From Batillaria attramentaria (Eukaryota; Mollusca; Gastropoda; Batillariidae): a stretch of 64,000 nt of DNA. Positions 18,801 through 31,226 of the stretch are shown here, piece after piece. The stretch spans positions 150,001 to 214,000 of the forward strand of contig JACVVK020000087.1 in assembly GCA_018292915.2 (NCBI GenBank), read 5' to 3'. How positions within the stretch are numbered: the first letter of the stretch is position 1; the number at the start of each line of letters is the position of its first letter. Made by a program: the position numbers and the translations under genes. The notes beneath the pieces are model-generated. The model had not been told where the DNA came from, did no database searches, and saw only the letters and a list, made by a program, of their open reading frames with translations.

Positions 18801-21800
18801 CAGTGAACACTTCACGAAGCAACAATGGGTGGAGGACTTCGGGTACAGCGATTGTGTAGTGAAACGTACGCCATGGGAAAGAAATAAAGTCATTCATTTC
18901 AACTGCAAAATTTGTTTTTAGCAAAAACCAATTACATGAATTTCAAACAGGTGGCACTGCAATAAAACACAGAACAGGGTGGCCAAAAGACACCAACAAT
19001 GCCTATGAATTAAAAAAAAAGAGACAGATTGAAGATTTTCAAAAATTTGTGCTCGTATTTGTGGTAAGTAGTTTGGCAGAGGAAAACGAACGTAAACAAA
19101 GACAGTCGCCGAAAGTTTGAAAGAAAACTCCCTTGTTCTTTCATGCGTATGTGACGTGAATGCCCTGTGATATGCTCTGCTCCAGCCCATCTTACATACA
19201 ACGTACATTTGTAAATCTGAGACAGATGAAAAAACGACAGACAAAAATGGCAAAATGTTAGCTCTGGGGGCAACTTTGAACGATAAATCTGTTTCAATAT
19301 GGCAACAGTTCTTTTAGGAGCTGCAGAAGCCCGAGAGACCTAAAGTGTCAGACTCATGTCCGGCCTTGACCTTCCTTACTAACACAAGTTTTAGATCTAT
19401 AGGTGTAACCTTGAGGCATCAAGAGCCAGCCCTGAACATGCTCTGACGTGTATCAGACCTGCAAATAGGTGCAATTACCCAGCCCTGCACAAATGTGGAT
19501 AAGGAGCCTATCCAATCCGAAACAGTTAATAAACAAAAGCAATCATTGAAGTTGTTAGAGTATAAACGGCTCTGAACACTGCGGACACTGATGTCTTGTA
19601 AATGTGATTTGAGCCTTTTGTGGTGTCCAACATGCTGCTTTCCATCCTAACCATAATTATCCTCAAAGGAGCCATTCAGAGCCCCCAAACAAAGAATCTA
19701 TGAAACAGTCTCCTTACATTGTGTTCTTTTGGGCCGCACCACTGGGGGAAAATCACTACAAAATGTACTATATCACGCTGGTCAACAAGACAGTGACAGA
19801 TCGACAGTGTGGACATTGCTCCTTGTGCAGCTGAACATCAACCGGACCGCGTAGACAACAGGCTGTGCAGGAAGGCCGACAACAAGTCTGACAAAAAAGT
19901 CTCTTGGACACCAGCAGAAAACTTTTATTGCTCATCGTTATTGATTTTTAAAAAAAGTGCTGATGCTCATGAAACTTCACAAGAAATCTGTGCACCGGAC
20001 ACAATATTATATACATCAACACATACACACACACAAAAAAGACTACTCCTACGGTTAATGCGAACAGCTACCGATAAGCCTAGAACCTACATCACAGATT
20101 TTAATTTTTTTTTCATAATGTCATGAAGAAATGAGAGGTAGGACACAATGGAACTTGTTCAACAGGGAGAATGAGAGATTTTATTATAACGTGCACGACA
20201 TTCACGGCAAATTTGTCAATCAAGTGAGTATTCCTCCTTCAGCTCAAAATGAAGACGTGGCGCAGAAACACGCACTCACTACCCTAAAATGAACCGACAA
20301 CTTGTGGCAGCACACTATGAGAACAAGTTCATAAATCTGAGAACCACTTTTATGAATGCATACTAGCAAACTGGACAAAAGAGGAGCATTTCGCCAACAA
20401 CGTCATTCTAAACTTTCTGGGTGTCCTCTACAGGCATGTAAAAATGGGGAAGTAAAAGAAAAAGGGCTTTTTCAATTCAAACTGCAAGTACAAAGCTGAA
20501 GCAAAGATTAAAAAAAAAACCAAAAAAACTGCAAGTCACAAATCGAGTGTCTAACTGCTGCGACATGGAAGCCAGGAGAGCCTTACTTGAGTTTGTAAAC
20601 TTCGCATGTCCAAACACACCCACTACTTGCATAGAATGTGTTTTTATCACAAACTGAGAACAACGCAAGCAACTTAAATAATGGTTCAATGTTCTCATCT
20701 AAGTTTTCCTACAGGTTTTTCAGGATGAGTACATGTTCTGGATCGCTCAGTCTTACAAGTAAGACATGAAATAAATCATTATGTGTTATGCATCCAAGGC
20801 TTTTTGCAGATGGTAAGAATGTCAAAAAGTGAGAATCTACAGAAGCCAAATGTTTCCAAGTGTAGTCGCAGATGGTGCCAATGATTCTCAGTCTATCTAG
20901 CAGAGTTTTAATAGAGAAACACTGTCAACTTGTTACAGTTCAAATGCCCAGGCAGTCCAAGATAACATTTCAACAGGGCACCAATTACACAGAAGGATCT
21001 AGGAATACTTTTTTGTTGTTTGTTTTTAAAAAAACAAAAACTGTTTCCTGATCAGTGAATACTACTGCATTTGATAATCTGCACATACTAAACCAGTAAA
21101 ATCTGTGTCGTGGTGGGTGGAGGGAGGGGGGTGTCACTAACACGCACATCATAGTGGGTTAACAAGAAACCACTCATCATAAAATGGAAGAACTCTATAA
21201 CAGTCCATATGTGTAAAACAAAAACAAGTTGTGTGTGTACATTAATGAGGTTGTACGGTGCGTAGATGTTGAAAAAAATCATCCCACATCATTTAAAAAG
21301 TCAACACATAAAACATCAACGCACCATCAGCGAAGGGGGAAAAAAAAGAGAAAAGAATAAAGAACATGGTTTTGAACAGGATTTCAAATAAAAATCGTAA
21401 CAGATCTCTCGCATAATGATGAGAGCAAATTGTAACATGACAGGAGATACAGAGGTGATGGTCCACATGACACTTAACACACACATCTTATTACGTCAAA
21501 CTCTTGTTTTAAGTTAAAGATGAACAACGTCACTATATAATCACATGTGACAAAAGCTTAGTTACTGTATGACCACACTGCACTCAAGCATGAACAGTTC
21601 AAAAAGGATGAAAGAGCAATTGAGTCAAACAGACAGTCCAAGAAAAAAAAAAGAAAAAAAAAAAAAAAGGGACAAGGCATAATTATAAATGCAAGTGAAT
21701 GAGAAGTAAGCTTGTCTTACATTGTAAAATGCATAAAAATGCAGGTAAAGATTAAAAAGAGATGGACAGTAAAAGACAGTAAGACGTGAATTCACCAAAA

Positions 21801-23286
21801 TTCTCAGCATCTTGTTATATATTGCTGTTTACATTAACAACAACTGTACACCTTGAGAAGTTGGACAAATACGGTATGCGTATACAACATCAGTTATATA
21901 TATGTGTGTGGGGAGGGGAAAATGTACAACAGTTTCAAGAGAAAAGAAATGTACACCAGTTTCCATGAAAGTAAAACCTCGCCCCCTCTTCCAACCCTGA
22001 ACCTTTTAAATGAACAATTAAAACAAGGCGTTCCGTATTCATCCCGTTACCAATATGATGCATACCCCCTATGGAGACAAAGCAGATGAATGAAAGTGTC
22101 ATCAAAGTAACTCCATACATACCAAGGATAAGAACCCCAAAAGATTGGGTAGCGACAAAACGAACAACACACCCAACACAAACCATCTGTTTTTCAACCG
22201 TGAACAGGAATGGCCACTAAGAAACAACCCCTGAAGTTCAAACAGCAAATGTCAGGCCATGAGAATGGAGGGTAGTACTACTTACAAGAACAGTCTTGTC
22301 AGGTGGGGTGGGGGGTCTGGTTACAGTTGATGTTTCTTACGATGTCATGGTTTTAATAAAATCCATGAAGACCTACTGCTTTAAAAGGGCTTCTTGATAG
22401 CAAGTCTGTGATTTCACGTTCATGTGTTTATTAGAATGATGTTATTATCATCATTCTCTGAACTCCATGCAATGCACTGGCACCATTTTTTGTGCACGTT
22501 CACTGTCAGTCCCTGCAACCATATTTTCCAGTATCACTGATGTACTCAACTTAATTTGCGTAAACTCTTTCTGGGGGTGGGGTTGGGGGGGGGGGGTGTC
22601 GGTCCGAGTGCTCAGGGAGGGAAGGTGTTTCGAAAGGATGACAATTAATAAATTACCGATCAAAATGTGCAATGGTGGCGGCAGCAGTCCTTTTGCAAAA
22701 CTGCAGGTACTACGCTAGCTCCAGGCAGGTACATGGCAATGAAAATTTTAGAGGGGTGGGCGATGGGGGTCAAGGGGTGGGGTGGGGTGGGGTGGTCATG
22801 AAGCGCTACCGAAAACAAATATCACCACACTGGGGATCGTTGTATTCAAACATGTTTGTCCATGTAATAGACAGATGAACGTTGTTTGTCAGAGTTTTGC
22901 AAGTTTCACAATAACACCAAAAGTAGCGCTTAACAGTTCTGAACACATAGTGCAGCACTCTTTCAGTTATACATTGTACCAGTAGTTTTTCTTTTTTCTT
23001 ACAGTATTTCTTTTCCCCATTCGAGTAAAGTGGGTAGGGAGGTGCGGGAAGCGGGGGAAAAGGGACAGTGATGTTCTTAGTTTCTGACACAAAGAACTGG
23101 TTGAGCACTCACACACCTGCGTACACATGTGTGCACATGAACACACGGTGAGACAAGAAAGAAAAAAAAAAAAACAAGAAAGGGAGAAAAAAAAGAAAAG
23201 AAAAAAGAAACATCATACATACAAAGCATCACACAAATTCCTGATTCACAGCTTCAGAGATTCGAACACAATGGTCCTTATAATAC

Positions 23287-23321
<35 letters not shown>

Positions 23322-25152
23322 ATATTTACAAGGTCATCAACAGAGGTTGCATTGTTTGGCAAACATTACTCAGGGAAGAAAAAGAAAACGGTGAGAAAGA
23401 TTTGTAAAAACGATTTCAAATACACACCATCAACCCTTATGGTGCAGCTGTTCAGATACAGTTTGAAGCCAAAACAAAGCAACCTCTGAGAAATGAAATA
23501 CACACCAGAAAAACAAACAAACAAAAAAACGAAGAAAAAAATGACAAAAAACAAAGCACTGACGATGAGTTATGTACAAGACAAAACAACTGAAGTAAGT
23601 ACCCCTGTAAAATGAGCTCATTTTTCTTCTGTTTTTTAATCCCCCCCCCCCCCCCCACCAATGAGAATGTACGTGATGCCGTTAGGTGATAAATTTCTCA
23701 ACAGCGTAACGTAACTTTCTCCACAGGAGGAAAATCTACATGGTCAGTAAGCAACTCGGTTTCCCCAAAGGATTAGTACTGGTACTTAAAACAAAATTTG
23801 GAAAAGTATACACGATAAATAGGATACCATTCAGAATGCAGAGATGGGAACGTGACTTCAAAACATTTTTTTTTTTTTCTTTTTGTTTCTTTTTGGGGTG
23901 AATATACACAGGATAGGTTACCCAACATTGGTGAAATCAAAAGCACACGTCACGGACTGTAACAAACACATGAAGTCACGGTACATGTACTACGTGCACA
24001 TCATTTCATCAAAGCCAAGAGAGGGAGGAAAGAATCACAACTGCATTTGTTACAAATGACCTTATAAAGTAAAAAATACAACCAAGAGCCTGCCATTTTG
24101 TGGTTCACAAGTTAAGTCGTCATCAAACTTCAGCATTGAAATTAGCATGGTGTAATGTGTAAACGCACTGGCTAAAAATGATATCAACTGGCATGAGACA
24201 TTTCATAGACAATGAGGAATTAATCAAAAAAACATTGCTGCTCAAAACCAACACAAAAATGCTTAAAAGTTTCGCTGCATTAAAAATGTGCACCAAATTA
24301 CCCCCAAACACATGTATGGCATTAAACAACCACAAATATACAACAATCATCGTACCGTCAAAGAAAAAAAAATTGACAATAAAATGAAAATGAAAATAAA
24401 AGCAAGTACATGTCAAGAGTACACAAGCAAGCAAGCAATCACACTGAGAAACGAAACAATCATGACATTTCAAAGCAAGCAGTCGACAGCATCTCCAAAC
24501 ACTGTGAGTCTCGTCGTCAGTTCAGCGTAATGTCACTCCACAAGCCGCAACTGTGTGATCAAGAATCGCGGGTCACCGCGCAGACCTCCGTCAAACCTGA
24601 TATTACTTTGGAACAAAATGCAGGGCATCCTTCCCCCTATCCCAGAATTCCACATCCATCCTTGCGTAAAGGTGATGGCAACCTTCTTCCCAATTCATCA
24701 GAAGTTTCGTCCAGTTAGTATCGCCCCCGTTAGACTGGACTGCAACACAGAAAAAACCCCATACATCTACAATAGTAAAGATGAAGAGTGAGAAGAATTG
24801 TGTATAGTCATTTCTGTTGGTCCTTTTCTTTTTTGTGTGGTGGTGGTGGGGCTGGCTGTCTTAACCCAATTCTATCTACAGCGCACTTCAGTGCACTTGT
24901 CTTGATTTCACGAGTCTGTACTAATTCTCCTTCTCTGCATGCATTGGCTCGTTTCATGTCAGGAAGGGAAGCAATTTCAATGTCGTAACGCTTGTGAGTC
25001 AGTGTGACCTGCTTCCCTTTGCAACAGACTATGACTCAAGAGCGGTACATGTACTATGTATGTACATGATTGTACTGGCAACCACAGATGTTACAGAGTA
25101 GTATACAAAATGCCCATAGCTATGCAAATGATCCTTAAAAATCCCATTGAAA

Positions 25153-25153
<1 letters not shown>

Positions 25154-25241
<88 letters not shown>
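25154..25241. repeat. (GT)n(GA)n microsatellite
   Basis: About 32 GT then 12 GA units. Confidence 0.95.
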
Positions 25242-27464
25242 TTTAAAGGCAAAATACAGATGAACAGTTTACTGTGAAGCTTGAGATCGTGTGTGGGAGG
25301 GAACACCCTACCGCAAACCCTTTTCCCCAGCGATCCCAAATACCCCAGTACAATGAGTACACACACAATAAGAATCAAGCAAAAAACACCACCACCATTT
25401 TCATCACAGTGCTTGTTAGGAAAAATGATGATAAAACTGTCTATACTGAAAGCAGAAAGACACAAAAGCCCCACCACCAGAATACACAAGCACATGGTGT
25501 ACAAAATTTCCAACAATGAAACATTTGCAATAAATGGATAGGACCAGGACCAATTCTGACCCAAACCATACCAAACGAAATTTGCAATTTCTAAGGTCAA
25601 GTTGAGCTGACAGACAGAACAAATCATTTTGTGCCATGTTACTGCATGTTACTCCCAGAAGTCCAGTAAATGTCTAGCACCCCTAGACTAACTACAACAC
25701 ATCTAGATTGTGCTGATTCATTATTTTATAGTGTGTTTGGTATCTCAGTCGCCAACAATTTTCGACAGTACATGTACATGTTTATGGGGCCACTTTTGTA
25801 GAGAACATTATTCAGGAAGATGTGGCTTAATACATTGTGTAACAGCCAGTATTCTCCATCTTTCCGTTTCTTCCCGGCATAAGTGAAACCAGCTTCAAGA
25901 CATTTCCACTGCTCGTTTGAAAACCTGACAAGCCCAGTTTCAAGTAACTGAAACTATGTTCCAGAATAGCACTTTGACTCATTGACTGACGTCACATTTT
26001 CCCACAGTCTAATAAAGGTTTTAGGAGCACATGTCAACTGCTGAAGAAGATTACATTTGACATCGTCACATAACGTTCTTGGGATGTACATTTTGGGCTC
26101 ATTTCGATGATTGTTTTTAAAGCTTCCGTTTTTGCCTAAATTTTCACTTAAACTGAGGTCATCAGCTATTTCAGAATCATATCCATGGTTGAAAAAAGGT
26201 TAGGTCACAAGTTTTTGAACATGTTGGTATTTTCAACAACTATTCACAGAATTACCTTTTCACAAAAAATACTCCCCAAAAGCTTTGGTGACTGCATTAC
26301 CAAAACGGAGTATACTAAATAAGATCAGCTAACACAAAATTATTCTCACGTAATTAGGTTGAAATTATTGCTAGAATAATGTAAACTCCCGACTGAAGTT
26401 TCATAAAACTTTATTTCCAAAGGACACCCCCCCCCCCCCCAAAAAAAAAAAAAAAAAAAAGAAAAACTTCTCCATTACACTACTCAATACCTTGAGATCA
26501 AAAGCAGGGAGCTGTGCTCAGTACCCATTTTGGAAGGCAGCAGGAATCAGCGGGGGCCCCTGTTACGGATGGAACACACATAAAAAAATAGGAAAAATGT
26601 GCAAAGCAGCAAGCGTGAAAATACCATTTGCTCACTGAGAGAGATGCAGTCGCACTCTACAACTTTCACAAGGCTGCACTGGCGTACCAATTACAGCGCA
26701 TCGCAAAACTTTACAAGAATCATAAGGTTGTCTTTGACACTAATATTAGAATTTCTTTTTTAATCCCCCCCCCCCTCCACTTTTATCAAAACGCAGGCTG
26801 GTATGATAAATCAACTCATCTGAAGAAGAAAAAAAATTCAGAAAAAAAATAAATAAATAACACACCAAACTGTGGCTCCTCATCAGCTGTGAATTTAGAA
26901 ACCTCACTTTAACATTTAAATATTCACTTCTTTTCCCAACGACCTGCTTGAAACGTTTACAGCAGGAGCCTCACACTTCTTCATTTAACCAGTACAGTAC
27001 CCAAATATATATATATATATATATATATATACAAACCACATACACAAGCAACCACACTCAGCATAATATGCAGCACCATACACCAAAGCTACACACAGTA
27101 CGCAAGTTAGTTCAAATTGTGCGGACACTTGCTACACAACATACCATGTATACAGTGAAGTTCCAAAGCAACACATCTCATTCTTAGGCTTCTCATCTTT
27201 TTTTTTCTTTTTTTTTTTAAATTCCAAATGTACAACTATTTTCCCAAATAAGGTTAACACTCATTAAAGTCTCTTTTTTACTCATCCTGCTCGATTAGAA
27301 CTTCACTGTAATTTTGATGAAAACAGTGCTGCACCAGATACCAGAAGTAGTCAAAAGAAAATACAGAAGTATGTCAAAATCCCTGTGTAGACCGTCCTTA
27401 CCGATAGCAGTGCTAGTCACGAATGTTACCTAACACACCCAGTTACCCCCTCCACCTTCCCTCT

Positions 27465-27645
27465 GTGAGAGCGTCACAGCTGAACTGCTAGAGTACTGGA
27501 CTTTAGATGCTTAGGTTGTAAGTTCAAATCCCAACTGGGAGAAAAAATGCTGTCTTTTTGTTGTTATTGTTGTCCCCATCCTTGGTACTACACTTGTGAA
27601 AAATGGAAAAGGATGTCAAACCAGCAAATCATCCCCTTCTCCCAA
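27465..27645 (+). mobile_element. Diverged SINE family A copy
   Basis: tRNA-like head with AACTGCTAGAGTACTGGACT and B-box-like AAGTTCAAATCCC, then a body with TTGTTGTCCCC and the tail GGAAAAGGATGTCAAAC. More diverged than the other copies. Confidence 0.6.
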
Positions 27646-27828
27646 TCCCCCAAACTCGGTGATTTCAATGTGACGATTCTTTTGCTCTGTACCTCAGTGA
27701 CTTCTTTCTCACCATGTTGCCTTAGAATCTGACGCAACTGTATTTTGAGAATATACCCAGGATGGCATGCACTGTACACTTCTCGTACAATGTTCTCACA
27801 ATCCAGTTATGCCAAAATTCTATGACGT

Positions 27829-28024
27829 TGGTACACAGTAGGGTGGGTGGGGGGGGGGGTGTTTGGGAGTTTAGCGTCCTTTTCCACCACATATGGGTGA
27901 TATCAAAAACAGACAAAAGGCCAGCACAAATATTTGGTCCCATCTGGGATTCGAACTTACGACCCGAGTACTGAAAGTCGAACGCTCTATGATTCGGCTA
28001 TCCCGGCTCCCCTGGCACACAGTA
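27829..28024 (-). mobile_element. tRNA-derived SINE, family A, with target duplication
   Basis: Element 27841-28012, same head and tail as the copy at 32.8 kb but more diverged. Flanks are TGGTACACAGTA (27829-27840) and TGGCACACAGTA (28013-28024), one mismatch in 12. It lies just beyond the Musashi stop codon, in the predicted 3' UTR. Confidence 0.82.
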
Positions 28025-28118
28025 AGAGGACCTCACTGCAAAACTAAAAAGTATACTGACCCTCTAGACTTGGCCCAGAAAGAAAATCTAACGCTGTGCT
28101 TTTTATCATCCTTTACTA

Positions 28119-28369
28119 TCAAGACAAACTCATCGCAATACCAGAAAGCATACTGACCGCTAGACTGGGTCCAACACTGCCCATGGGGATGCCCGCGCCA
28201 AAGGCTGTGGCGGATGGCTGGGGGCTGGTGGCTGAAGTGATGTAGCTCAGTCCATCGTGGTGCGAGCCGTACAGCTCCAGCGGGCTGGGGCTGGTGGCCG
28301 TGAAGGGGCGGCTGCTGACCGGGGACGTGGCCGTCGGGAAATGGGAGGTTCCCAGCGTGTTGATCGCGG
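28119..28369 (-). CDS. msi: Musashi last recognised exon: conserved C-terminal region
   Basis: On the - strand: acceptor CCCCCTACAG|, entering in phase 1. It encodes [20 protein letters not shown], then [40 protein letters not shown] and GPSLA. The reading continues [12 protein letters not shown] to a TGA at 28119-28121. A possible donor GCG|GTCAGT after position 28158 would instead join to a short final exon that I could not locate; vertebrate Musashi ends with a short conserved tail here. The exon start is secure and its end is uncertain. Confidence 0.88.
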
Positions 28370-29196
28370 CTGTAGGGGGGTGGCAAGACAAGTGAAGATG
28401 ATGCTGAGTGACGTTTTGGGTTTGGTTTTTGATATTGGCCTTCGATTACTGTACCTGACTGTCCCTCTGATGTTGCTATATAGCCATAGTTATGTTTTCC
28501 AGTGACATTTTCACCATTCCCCTTGTGGACTGTTTTAAGTGTCTTGCAGGCACACCGTCATACTTGTGTTTGTTTTATTGTAAGGGAGGAGTTGAGGTGT
28601 GTTGCTGAGTATGGCAATATGTTATCACTAGTATAAAAAGTGTATTTGTACATATAAAGACTTGCTATGTGAAGAACAGCAGAGACTGAACAACAGTTAC
28701 CGTTTTGGTTTATCACGGAACTCAGTCGTCCTCAGTTTCAGTTTATCTGAGTGTCCTGGTTCTAACACGTTTAACACAATCTGCTGTGGTGCAATGTCAA
28801 GTATTTCCAACACTGTGAACTGTCTTATGCTGGCCTTTGCTCTGTTTATGCCTGTCTGAATGCAAGTCTTCCTGAACATAAGTGCAGAAGGAGACTGCCA
28901 GCTGTGGATGTTTTTGAGTGACTTGTTGCAATGTCTTTGAATTCTGATACCCCTGATCCGCACACTAGCTGTGTTGATACCAAGTCTCTTGGGAAAATAG
29001 TTTTAATGTCCCTTAAAATGGAAATCTCCAGTTTGCGTAATTTTGGGTCTCAGAATGCCACAGGAAATGTGGAACCTTTTCAGCTTCTGGTGGATTTGTT
29101 CTCAATGATAAATAGTCTGGTCTTCCAAGCCAGCAACAAGAAAAATTAGAGAGGTATCAACATAACTAAAGTGCGAAACAAATACCAGTTACAAAT

Positions 29197-29254
<58 letters not shown>

Positions 29255-31194
29255 TAGGGACATGTCAGGGGAAGGGCTGCCAAATGTAGAAATTCTATCA
29301 CATTAATTACAACCTACGGTATATTATTTGTACCACAAGCGAAACCCTATGACACGTAAAACTATCCATGTGCTAAGTTAGGGACCAATATCTTACAGCT
29401 GCGATACTATGTGATATTTCATCTTTGATCTCCTCTGAACATGTGAACTTACAAAAGACAGCACAAGTTGTGAAAGGGGATGTCTGCCAGCATACTGGTC
29501 ACGGATATGATGGTGACAACTAAGGCTATGTAAAAACTGAACAGGCAGACGCTGCTACGAAAATAATTTTGCTATGGGATGCTACCATACGCTGGTATGA
29601 AGACAACAAATACATGTACTGATACACAACAAGCTCTAGTGTGATACACATACATTTGTCCTGCTACACAGCTACCAGTCTGAGTGCTTTCACTCATGAT
29701 GCAGATAAACATTCAACTGAGACAATGGACTGGTGAAATGGTGTGGCCAAAGGGGTGCATAAAATTAACTGAGTCTCCTGTCTTACACAAGTAATCTGCA
29801 GTATATTAGACACCCACCCCCCCCCCCCAAAGTTCAATCATTCTCCCTGTCTGATTACACAGTTATATTGCTTTTTTAATGCATTAGGTTTCAAAGTTCA
29901 ATTGCTCTCATTTCTAACTAAGCCATCCCATAAAATAAAATAATGCAAGTGGAATAATTATCCTCACAACTCCCTTTAAATTTTAGTTTAATACTGAATT
30001 TTTTTTTTTTAAAGTTAAAAAAAAAAATCTTGTGTCACAGTTGTTAGTTTGAGAACGACAGAAGGCAGAATGTTGCCATGCCGTCGACCGATAAAAAAAA
30101 ACAAACTTGTCAACCAAACCAACCAATTCCAACAAGGAGTGAACGTCACGTGACACAAAAGAGACCAGAAGAGAGACACCCACCGATGCTGGTCATTGTT
30201 CGGCCGAACGGTTCCCGGCCCAGGGGATGCGTGGTGATGGGGAGGGGGTTTTGCTCGCTGCGTGAAATGGCCATTTGGGCGGCAGCGCCCGCAGTGTGGC
30301 TGACCCCAAAATCATGGAAAACGGCTGGGGAGGTGCGGTCGGCAGTAGGGGCAGCGCTCAGCGGGGGCAGAATGCCGTAACCAGGGAAGCCTATAAACAG
30401 AGAGTGGGTGTGCACCCGTCAATAACCTCTGCTATCATGTCTTCTTCTTCTCCGCTACTGCTAACAGTGCAATTGTTATGATACTATTTCGCGGCAAACC
30501 ATGTTGAAAAAAAATATGCCTGATATTTTTTAATCATTTACTTTTTAATCTTTTTTTTTTTTTTTAAACACCTGACAATTTTTCCTTGAGATGGGGTATT
30601 CATTTTTTTTTCGTACTAGACTCAGATAATACTTCTTACGCCTGACTTTTTTTTTATTTGGAAGATTTTGTGTTTGTTTGTTTGTTTCTTTGTCCTTTCA
30701 TGGACAATTTTCTCCTTTTTTTTTTTTCCATGCTTGATTCAGAGTAAAGCATGCATGACACTTGTTTATATCTGACACTATTTTTTTACATGGGCTACTC
30801 AACATTTTTCAAACTGAATCCAGACTAAATTTACCTGGCATTTTTAAACAAGTATTCCTTAGTTTGTACACCTTTATTATTATTATTATGCGCACTTCCC
30901 GCGTGATTCTCAAATGCTTAATTCAAGATTTTACCCGTTTTCCTATAAATTGTAATTTCCAGCATGGGATGTTTGTTTGACTTGTTCTGTTTTCAAACTT
31001 TTGAAAATGTTTAAATGCATATGTTTGAAAACGTTCAAAATTATATAATTTTTCCATCATTACCATATTTATTGAATATTCATGTTCTGTGACTGTAGAC
31101 GATGTGTCTGCGAATGTTATTTCAGCATGTGTCATCTCTGGTACACCATTTTAGAACAGTGTCTGTTGGCTGATGTTTCAGTTTTGTACTAGAA

Positions 31195-31226
<32 letters not shown>

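Larger units (their letters stand above)
14116..28118 (-). other. msi: Predicted very long Musashi 3' UTR (about 14 kb)
   Basis: Between the last Musashi coding exon and the - strand AATAAA at 14137-14142 there is no recognisable coding exon, no long conserved frame and no other promoter or gene that I can support. The stretch is A/T-rich with poly(A)/poly(T) runs, contains a hAT-like MITE (15487-15815), two SINE copies near 27.5-28.0 kb and a (TG)n(GA)n tract at 25154-25241. It may include an intron if the donor at 28158 is real. Long 3' UTRs are known for Musashi genes; the length here is inference. Confidence 0.5.

Noticed and set aside
24123..24473. 116-codon - strand frame in the Musashi 3' UTR region
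   Set aside because: Hydrophobic, A/T-rich composition with no family resemblance; expected by chance in such sequence.
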